Program-made: the position numbers and the translations under genes
Assembly (NCBI GenBank): GCA_029747015.1
Contig: JAKOGI010000142.1
Coordinates: 1,009,502-1,073,501, forward strand
Reading direction: 5' to 3'
From: Carnegiea gigantea
Lineage: Eukaryota > Streptophyta > Magnoliopsida > Caryophyllales > Cactaceae
Length of the DNA: 64,000 bases
Shown here: positions 55,445-64,000 of the stretch, piece by piece
Layout: each line of letters opens with the position of its first letter
How positions within the stretch are numbered: the stretch's first letter is position 1
Notes under the pieces: generated by a model
Told to the model about the DNA's origin: nothing
The model's database searches: none
What the model saw: the letters and a program-made list of their open reading frames with translations, nothing else

Positions 55445-58400
55445 CTAGTACACATTTCCAATCCTGTCAGGACCTGCCCCACGCCTGTCGTCTCTCCCCC
55501 TGTCCATGTAGCTATCCCTCCGGAAATCCTTTGGCGGCGGTCCGCCCCTAATGGGGGAGCGGCTCCTCTCTCTTATATCACGTTCGGCCCAACGGCCACG
55601 ACCTGGTGGGGGCGGTGGGAGGGGAGACAGTGGTCGCCTATCGTACCCTTTCCTGTCCAGAAAGCTATCCCTACCATGGTCTCGTGGGGCCCAGTCCGGT
55701 GGTGGCAGCCTCTCAAATTTGTTGCGGTCTCTATAATCATCCTCTGGATAGTCGAGCCGATCCCTCCGCATATGGTGGTCGGCAAACCTTCCCTCATGCC
55801 TGGGAGGCGGTGGGCCACCTGGACCAAAATCTCTGGGTGCATCTCTTGGCCAGCCACGTGGAGGTGGGGAGCGGTAGCCACTGTTCATGAACCTGCCCGG
55901 GGATCGATCCATTGGAGGGCCTGGGAAACGCCGTGGGGGACCCATAGGTGGAGGTGGACCACCATATCCCCTTCTAGGGCTTCCAACGGCTGAATACCGA
56001 TGTCTTTTACAGTTGTTGCAGTACTCCCTCCTAGCAAAGTTTAGGTTGCCACACCTGAGCCAGCAACCAATTTCAATGAACAGAGAACCACAGGATGAGA
56101 ATTGAAAAAATCCCAAACACTAACAAGAGGTTAGGAAAAAGAGCCATATATTCCAGAATATGAAAATTTACTTACACTGGATCTGGACAATACCAATCAC
56201 CTTCCCTGGGACGAACATTAGGATTGTTCCTGTGCATGCCTTCTCCCCTGACCGGCCCAGGACCATATCCTGGACCATCAAAACCCCTCCCAAAAGGCCT
56301 GCCACCCCTTCCTCGAGAACGAGGGGGAGAATACTCTCGATAGCGAGGAGGAGACCTTATATTATCCCTTGCACCACCAAATCCACGATGCCGAGGAATA
56401 CCATCCAAACGATCAAGTTCAGGACTATACCTACGATCAACGTCTCTGCGACGCACAGGAGACCCAGAAGCTGCCCGTGTTCTATACCCTGGATAAAGTG
56501 AAGTAGGATAAAGAAAAAAAAGTAACGCAAAGCTGTTGCAATGAGCTGCCATTCATATCATGGCAACAAGATAGAACAGTCTACATAAACTAGCAGTTGC
56601 ATCATGATATATAACCCACATTAAATAGGTTGGAGAGCCAATCACCACAACTGAGCCTCCTTGTCAATAGACGCATAACACTAATCTAAAATGGCACAGT
56701 AACTGCCCCGATTCTCGAACAAGCAGCCCAAGCTAGATCTATATATTCGAATGCATATATAGATCATAAATGCTAACCTTACCGGCACTGAACCAGAATA
56801 ATCTCATTTGCAACAAAATCCATTTTCCCAAGACTTTCTGAATCCATAACACCCATTCAAAAGCCATACATCATTACACCCCCCCAAGAATGAACCATGG
56901 CTGAAGGCAAAAGGTAATCTAAAAACCTTCACCACAATAGATTGCCTCTGCACAAAAGGACGAAGAACTATTAATGAACCCGAAGCCAAAATCCCAATTC
57001 GCAAGGCTTGAGGAAAAATGAAGGATAGTCTGCAGGGTATCTAAGGGAAAAGGAAGCTTAAAACCCTCGGAAGCAAAGGCATTCCCATGATATGAGGATG
57101 ATTGTATACAACGCAAGGCCACAGTTTTGATGCCAGAACAAACTGCTCAGAAGAGAGACCATTAAATGCGATCTCCAAAACCCAGAACCTTGTATTGGTT
57201 CTCTCTCTTCACTAACACTAAGGAAAAATTAGTATTTCTTAAACATGGTTTTACAACCATCATAGATCCTAGCCAACTTCGGCGGAACCATCCATCAGGG
57301 TGATACAGGTACAACCCCCACCGTGCACAACGTTTCACTTTCAAACAATAACGTCCAATCATTAGATCATGGACATGCCACAGACATGGTTAGCAGGATC
57401 CCTTATCAATATGCACTGCAAAACAAACCTTGATCCGGGAAGTGCTGCAAACCAGAAGCTAAAATCCCTTACGTTTTAGATATGGTGACCTTCCACATTC
57501 CCTGTGCACTGGATCAGGTGATTATGGATGAAGACCATCTGAAACTCAGACACGAGTTTCCAGAAGTTTATCGTAAAAGACATTCATCCAGTCACCAAGT
57601 CTTACAAAAGCAGAACAATAGTAAACTACACTATTTCACAATGATACAGCAACAGAAATACAATGATCTCCTAGTTTGCAAATGTCCTATCTTCAGTAAT
57701 TGATCAAAAAAGATAGCCATAGGTTCAGCCAAACCATAGGATCTCTATTGGAAGTTGATATTATCTTTAACCCAAAATCAAGTTCCCCAGACAAAAACCA
57801 GAACATGGATATACCACCTTTAACCCAGTATTAACAATTCATAGAATATTCAAACAGCTTCTTGAAGCACTTACTAACAGCCCAATCATCATCTGTTCCA
57901 GGTCCATATCACATCCAAGACAGCATTGAAAATCCAGATATAAAACCCTCCATCCCTTGTACTTGTTTAGCTCCAAAGCAAGCCTATAGCTGTGTGAACT
58001 GCATAGAAACTTCTGCTTCCAGCACTTGATAGAAATCAACTTCCAGAGTTCACTAGGACAATCAAAATCACCTAAATGCTTTTTTAGTGTGGCACTGAAT
58101 CTTTCACTAAGGTGAACACTCTAAAAGATCAGATCTGGAATTTAATCCATTGTGTCAAAATTCCCTCTGCTCCCACAATATGTGCACTTGAATAATGCCT
58201 TGAACCGGACCACATGTATGCAATTGAAGCATGGAGTGTGATCACAGACAGGTCTAGGAATCAGCATCCCTTTAAGGAAATGTGCCATGTAAACAATTAC
58301 CATTCAAACCCCCGAAAGGAAAAGAACCCCCAACCCAGTTCAAAACACGCATTCCCACTAATAACGCCTTCCTCAAGATCCACATTCTTGCACCAGGCGA

Positions 58401-60042
58401 CAAGAAAAGCTGTAACACACAATAAACAATTTCATTCACCATTTGCTGCTATTGAATAATGGATGCAGAGCCACGTTCTTCAGATCAAACACAAAGCACT
58501 CATGCTTGACATACCACTCAACAAAAGAACAAGGACGTAATATACAAGATAGCAACAACATCAGTTAAATTACAGGCTGGCTGACGTGACAATGAAGAAG
58601 CTGATACGAAAGATAAAATAGATGTAGTAATTTCATGGGTTATTCCAGCAGAAACAGAAAATTCACCAACAGATGAAAACTCCTATTTCAGCATTTCATT
58701 ATCCATCACAATAAAACCGAGCAACACATATAAGGAAACAGCAAAGAGCAAACCCCTCAGCCAGGAGGGTCATTCATGAGAAGAGACTACAGAGATGTGC
58801 CGCGTGCAACTATTAATACGATTGGGGAGTGCTCAGACACTTCTCCCTTCACAGGCTACATACAGCAAGAGGATTTCATTTTGTTTTTTTATTCTTTTTG
58901 GGTGGGATCATAAAGTAAAGGCAAGAACCAGCCTGAACCCAGGTTGCACTATTCATCTGGAACCCCAAACCCCCCACCACCCAAAAAACAAAAATCCCAC
59001 CAAGACTGGAGTGGGTATGCACCCATCCAACCTCAGATGAGGTCCAGCAGGTCATTAAGAACGCCAAGATAAATCACCCCCCCCCCCAAAACACAGTGGT
59101 ACTTTAGTGAAAAAATATGCGATGGATATCAAGTGAGTGAAAGCTTGCAGCCGCAACTAATACGCCATCACCACATGTAAGGTTTGAGGTGAAAAAAGCA
59201 GGAATAGCTGGCAACAAACAATTACCTGTCCAGCTGTCCACGTTTTGAGGAAAACCCAACGAACCAACCCTTAAACAACATCAGGATTGGGTAAAAAAAA
59301 TTCCTCACTAACAGCAGCATAAGCAATGGCTGATGGAAGAAACGGGGAAAAAGAAAGCAGTGGGGGGCACCACAACATTCTTTACCAGAGTGAAGAGCTA
59401 CTCAAAGAAACACAACGCCTATAAGCATTGACCAACACCATAGCGTCAACAGCGCAACAGACACGCCTTCCATTCAATTAGCTTCATTATCTCTTCTTAG
59501 CTAGCATGTGAAGAAGACCAAAAAGAAAGACAATAACTAAACTATCAAATACGTTTGCGATGAAAAGATGCACATTGCTTCCATATTCACCTCTGAGAAA
59601 CATATAACAATCTAAAAAGCACAAATTCGCCAAATTAGCGACATTTCTCCCTCAACAAACAGAAAAATTCGTGAAATCAAACCAATTCACCACAAATCAA
59701 AACTAGAAGGGGCAAAAATCCACACCAAAAACCTAAAAATTCAACGTATCTACAAGTTCTAATCACGAAAGAACGAAACAAATAAGCGAATTAAGAAGGA
59801 AAGAAACGAAAATCCAACAACAAAAATTACGAAAACAAAAGAGAACACAAGCAGATCTAGAGTAATGGAGGCAAACCAGGATCGTTGGAAAAGCGGTCAG
59901 AACGGGAGTAAGGCGGACGGTCGCGGCGGACTTCGCCGGGCTCGTAGTCGCTGCCACCACCGCCGCCGCCGCTGTCCGACGGCCGAACGACGAGGCTGCT
60001 GAGAAGTGGCTGATGCGGCGTCGTCTCCTCTCGAGAACCCAT
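55445..60042 (-). CDS. RanBP2-type zinc-finger, arginine/glycine-rich RNA-binding protein
   Basis: Three minus-strand exons (60042-59877, 56488-56176, 56054-55445) give 362 residues in phase. A single RanBP2-type zinc finger is split by intron 2: GDWYCPDPV then CGNLNFARREYCNNCKR, the C-x4-C-x10-C-x2-C pattern with the NxNFARR core that binds GGU-containing single-stranded RNA. Flanks are low complexity: a Gly-run (SGGGGGGS) near residue 25, RG-rich repeats (RGRGGRPFGRGFDGPGYGPG), proline-rich stretches and SR/RD dipeptides (RSRSPIRGGPPP), like FET/TAF15-type and splicing-associated proteins. Expected role is nuclear RNA binding in transcription or splicing, and the composition favours condensate formation. 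Plant homologs are often labelled TAF15/2N-like; exact name not assigned. Intron 1 is 3.4 kb. The leader is CT-rich. Confidence 0.92.
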
Positions 60043-61144
60043 TCTCTCTCCTCTTCGCGCTCTCTCTCTCTCTCCCCCCTCCCCTCGCTTTCGCTCTCTC
60101 TGTCTCTCGAATGAGCCGTGGTGTGGCAAAAAACCCTAGGCAACCGCAACTGCCACCTCAACTATTATAATAAGTCTCAAAATTATTATGGTATATCATC
60201 CCTTCACTTTTTTTTTTTTTATAATTTTACAGTTCCAATAACTTTTTATGATGTAGTAAATTTTTTAAGGACATTTATTGTATTTATTTATTTATCGTTA
60301 AAGAAACTTTATTTTTCCATAGGGCTACTATTAAAAGAATTTTTTTATAGTTAAACCAAACTATTTTCTGAATTTTGGAGGGGGGAAGAGATCATGGTAA
60401 GAAAGGGTAAGCAGAAAAAATCTAAACATTTTTTGTATAAAACTTAAAAAAATATTTAGATTCAAACTAATCTAATGATTAATTCAATTTAAATTACACA
60501 ACTCTACATCGAGCTTTACACTATGAACTTCCACAGAAAAGATTGATCACATCTAACTTGAGAATATGATTGAGTTTGTGTATAGATATACTCGTAAGCT
60601 TCATTTATAATAGGTAGTGCGGGGTTGCCGTGATAGGATTAGTTTATATACTTCTCAATCATGAAAATAGCAACTACTTTTCTGCATGAATTTACATACT
60701 CATAACTTGAGAGTCCCAAGTAGGGGTTCGTGGGATTTGATCTAGTAATCTTATGCATAAGCATTAGAGATATCAACGTTGCTAAACCCTACATCAAGTA
60801 CTATTAATAGCTTGTTACTCCATACAGGAGAAGCGGAAGAAAGTTCAAAAAATAATTTTGCTTCAATCCGCTATAACCGAAGCTGGAAAAATTGACCAAA
60901 AAACGACTTTTTACATGTCTGAAAAATGGACATACTATGCATAGGATACCACTTCTGTTATATATACTTACAGAGAAAGCTGCAACCGGGCAACCTAGCA
61001 AATTACAATGGTTGACATAAATTAGATCAAAATTGTAGATAATTTCCTCTAAACATAACAAGCCCTTATACCCTCGTTCTTCTCCATCAATATGCATTCA
61101 GAAACCAGTGCCCATGCTTGCAACATTGGCACCACCAAAATCAC
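60043..61144. other. Intergenic spacer, zinc-finger promoter to kinase 3' end
   Basis: A CT-rich tract (about 60060-60110) is the zinc-finger gene's leader. The rest is AT-rich. Around 60700-60790 there is a degenerate tRNA-like B-box region (minus strand GATCAAATCCC), perhaps an old SINE. The last 100-200 bp are likely the kinase 3' UTR. Confidence 0.55.
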
Positions 61145-64000
61145 TCAGTCTGAATCGCCTTCCCCATACCCATGAAAATCCCCTGCTGAATCCTCATCCG
61201 CAGCAAATTTAGACAAAGGAACCCTCAGCTCTGAAATGGGAACTGGCAAAGGCTCTTCATTCAGGTACTTGTCATGTAAAAGCTCCATTGCAGTAGCCCT
61301 ACTTGCTGGGTCATAGCATAGGAGCTTCTTAACTATGAGGAGTTCATCAGGTGAGCAGTTGGGCAAGCATGAATCCAACCCAGTTGGCTCTTCGATTTTA
61401 CAGAATGAAATAATCTTAAAATCAGGGAGGTTTGAGCACCCTGGAAATGTCTCCTCCGTTAAGTTTCCCAATACATTGAAGATTCTAGCGAGTTGATCAA
61501 TATCTGATGCTCCCGGGAAAAGGGCTTGCAAGCTGAAGAGCTCCGCAAAAATGCACCCCAATGACCAAAGATCAACCTCTATGCCATAGTTTGTAGATCC
61601 ATAGAGCAATTCCGGGGCTCTATACCACCGAGTCCCAACACATGAAGTTAGAGGACCATAGTTATCTTCTCCACCTTCATCAGGTTCATATGTATATGAA
61701 CCCTTGAGAAGATCGTCCTCCATTTCACTCGTGGTGCAGGTAGCAAAACAGGAAGTATCTCCATCAGGGACATTTGAATCCTTGTCAAAATCATCCATGG
61801 CAGCACGTTTGGCCTTCTGTTCTACCAAGTCTCTCAAAAATTCTTCTTTGTTAACTATACCTTGGCTTTCGCGAGCTATGTTGGTAGAGTTATCAACAGT
61901 GGGAAAGACTTCTGGGTGTTGAAGCATAGCTGGATGGTTTTGAACTGAAGGTTTCCGCCCCTCCTGTTGCATGTCATCCACAGAAGCAACGAAGCCTGGC
62001 TCCAGGAGAATCCTGGCCTGAGAAGCAGTAATCAAGAAGAGGAATAAGCAACAAATCTAAAGAACTTTTATTCCAGAATGATACATGGAGACAAGTAGGT
62101 TTTGCAGCATAGATTGGTAAAAAAGACTGCATTACAGAGGATACATGACACATGTAGGGAAGAGACAAAAGGAAAGAATAGGTAGCAGGAGCTCTTAAAT
62201 TGCACAAGACATAACATGCGTGTGTAGCTTGTATAGATTGAAGTAATCATCCAAAAACACAACAATCCGGGCATTGAACTTTGCTTCCCCTCTCTGTGGC
62301 TTATTCCATGCAAAGCTAATCTAAAATGACTGATAAACCATCAAGTATTATAGCAGCCACCTATGATTGGCTAAAGCAGTCGCAAAATTCAGAACTGACA
62401 TATCCTGGTGAAAGGCATCTCCTATGATTTCACAATTGAATGAAAATTTGACTTAGCACACATCTACTCACAATTTCTTTGCAAATAGCTCATGACAGCC
62501 ACAGCATGAGAATGAAGAAAACATTTGACATAGGCCCAGTTCTTTTCGTTGGTAAATCCCAATTTACCAACCTCAACTAATTTCAACCAACTTTCAACCC
62601 ACTTCACCAACTTCAATAAAAAAATATCCACTTCAACCCACTTCTCACTATTTAAACCAACCTCTACCCATCATATAAAAAAAAAAAATTCAACAAACTT
62701 CAACCCTCTTCAACCCACTTCAAAAAAAATACCCACTTCAACCAACTTAAACCCACTTCTACCAATCTCAACCAGCTTCACCCATTACCAACCCATATTT
62801 CCCAACGAAAAGAACAAGCCCATAGTCTAATGGACATGAGATATTTTCTGTGAGCTAATTCTCAAATGAGTAGGGCTCATACGAGATAGAGCTTCTTATT
62901 TGTTGGACCACCTGGAGGTATCCATTCCATGTCTCATAATGAGACAGTCTCACCAAAAAGAAGCTCCTTTCATTCCTAAACTTCCACACACTAGCAAAAG
63001 ATGAACCCCTTGCCCTACCCAACCCCACTCCCCTTACAAAACAAACTCTTCAAGAATACCTGCCCCCGAACCATCAATCTAATACAGAAGCATTAAGTCA
63101 TTCAAAACATGGCAGCAAAGGGAAATCTAATTGCCAATTACCATTGTTCATCGATCATTCTCCAGCTCCTAGACACACAACTGTACAGCCAATGCCACCA
63201 ATGAAAACGATTAATTAAATAGATTTTCATTTGATCTATATAATAATAGTAATTAAGCAGATTCCCAAGAGGTGCCACAAAAGCACCAATAATTGACCTC
63301 ATCTCCATAAAGTATTCGAGAGCTTTTCCTCTCCTTTCCTCTGCCTCCAACAGTCACTTACAAACTTTCCCAGAGGGGGGAGGGGGGGTGTTAGTATTCT
63401 TTTTCAAACAAATACTGAACGAGCTTCACATGCCATTTATATCTAATAGCAACTATGCAACCCGTTACCAGAAGACCATATTCTTTTATCCAAGTACTAA
63501 AAATTCAGATAACTAAATTTCCTAAACAACTATCACTCATATAATAGCAGATCACACCCCCCCCCCCCTCCCCTCGACATCAAACTAAATGATCAAGATA
63601 TACATCTGCATCAACCCCCCCCCCCCCCCCCCCAAAAAAAAGGGAGGTCAAAAAGGGCCAAAACACAATCTATTTAATTATCTTCAGCTCTCAAGCTAAC
63701 TAAGTCAGCCAATAACAGGCTACCAAAAGTAAAATCGAAATAAAGTGCTCAACATCAACACACTCACTCACTCACTCACTCAGATAACCATTAATCCCAA
63801 GCAAAATACCCACCAAAACACTGATCAAAGATAGAATGCCCAGTAAAGCAATTTCAAAACATTCAGATTTCAAAAATGCCAAAAAAACAAAGCACCCACA
63901 AAAGTTAATCAAAGTCTTAAAAGAAGAGATGCCCACATCACCATTCATCCCAAAAAAAAAAAAAAAAAAACTTTAAAACCCCCCACCTGGCCAAAATCAG
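61145..64000 (-). CDS. CDKF;1: CDKF;1-type CDK-activating kinase kinase, C-terminal part
   Basis: CDKF;1 is a plant-specific kinase that phosphorylates the T-loops of CDKD and CDKA and sits at the top of the CAK cascade. The last exon (62017-61145, 290 residues plus stop) and the end of the preceding exon (64000-63987, encoding the DFGQ of the DFG motif with a GTGGGG donor) are present; upstream exons lie beyond the window. After DFGQ comes a long insertion of about 115 residues in the activation segment (from ARILLEPGF to GPLTS), a known CDKF hallmark. Then follow SCVGTRWYRAPELLYGSTNY with the T-loop threonine, DLWSLGCIFAELF, LFPGASDIDQL and CYDPASRATAMELLHDKYLN, and an acidic C-terminus ending GYGEGDSD. 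This tail is shorter than I recall for the Arabidopsis protein. The gene is 5'-partial. The intron 62018-63986 holds a MITE and C-runs. Confidence 0.92.
62533..62821. mobile_element. MITE with internal TTCAACCCA repeats in kinase intron
   Basis: Terminal inverted repeats: left GGCCCAGTTCTTTTCGTTGG (62533-62552) and right, reverse complement, GGGCTTGTTCTTTTCGTTGG (62802-62821), sharing 14 identical inner bases. The flanks carry a short direct repeat (ATA at 62530-62532 and 62822-62824, extendable to CATAG), compatible with PIF/Harbinger-type 3-bp duplications. The interior is a chain of degenerate CTTCAACCCA units with A-runs; the apparent frame across it is a repeat artefact. Confidence 0.75.
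63615..63641. repeat. C19A8 homopolymer junction
   Basis: Nineteen C followed by eight A in the kinase intron; on the minus strand T8G19. A second C-run lies at about 63557-63568. Confidence 0.9.
63760..63782. repeat. (ACTC)n microsatellite
   Basis: Five to six tandem ACTC units in the kinase intron. Confidence 0.9.

Noticed and set aside
55551..56105. Several plus-strand frames opposite the zinc-finger gene
   Set aside because: Shadows of a GC-rich, Arg/Gly/Pro-coding exon on the minus strand.
60700..60790. tRNA-like region near the kinase 3' end
   Set aside because: B-box-like sequence only; A box and flanking duplication are not convincing, so it is not listed as a separate element.
62549..62830. 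93-residue Thr/Asn/Pro-rich frame
   Set aside because: Produced by the CTTCAACCCA repeats inside a MITE; no homology expected.

Overview
The window is nuclear DNA of a flowering plant. The evidence is intron-rich GT-AG genes, plant-only families (RopGEF/PRONE, PPR, LIKE-COV, TON1-recruiting-motif protein, CDKF-type kinase, plastid ferredoxin with transit peptide), AT-rich spacers, and abundant short retroelements including two copies of the plant Au SINE family. The species cannot be fixed from the sequence. An angiosperm is secure; eudicot versus early-diverging lineage is open.

Layout from left to right. (1) 329-1840 (+): 3' part of a Rab7/RABG3 GTPase gene. (2) 4818-7438 (+): three-exon PPR gene of the At5g21222/At5g25630 type. 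(3) 11682-19340 (-): complete seven-exon LIKE-COV (DUF502) gene, whose introns carry two tandem duplications and a decayed satellite-like array. (4) 20736-23895 (-): three-exon TRM-type protein (DUF3741/DUF4378). (5) 23896-31717: long spacer rich in dispersed repeats. (6) 31718-35512 (+): seven-exon RopGEF. (7) 38943-40712 (-): intronless mitochondrial-type PPR gene. (8) 42072-49052 (-): twelve-exon cytosolic aspartate aminotransferase with a dead LINE fragment in intron 9. (9) 51010-51444 (-): intronless chloroplast [2Fe-2S] ferredoxin with a G-box/I-box/TATA promoter layout. (10) 53444-53515 (-): tRNA-Gln(UUG). (11) 55445-60042 (-): RanBP2-type zinc-finger, RG/RS-rich RNA-binding protein. 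(12) 61145-64000 (-): 3' half of a CDKF;1-type CDK-activating kinase kinase gene, running off the right edge, with a MITE in its intron.

The genes are unrelated housekeeping and regulatory genes. There is no operon, gene cluster or defence or mobile system. I found no new biological system. The most unusual content is structural: at least five SINE-like insertions, several still bracketed by target-site duplications; a LINE that stops 9 nt from a splice donor; a nearly perfect 193-bp tandem duplication in an intron; a decayed intronic repeat array; several MITE-like elements; recurrent T-run/G-run junctions; and an atypical purine-only 3' splice site in the aminotransferase gene. Exon models were built by hand from reading frame, splice signals and family conservation. 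All joined reading frames are phase-consistent.
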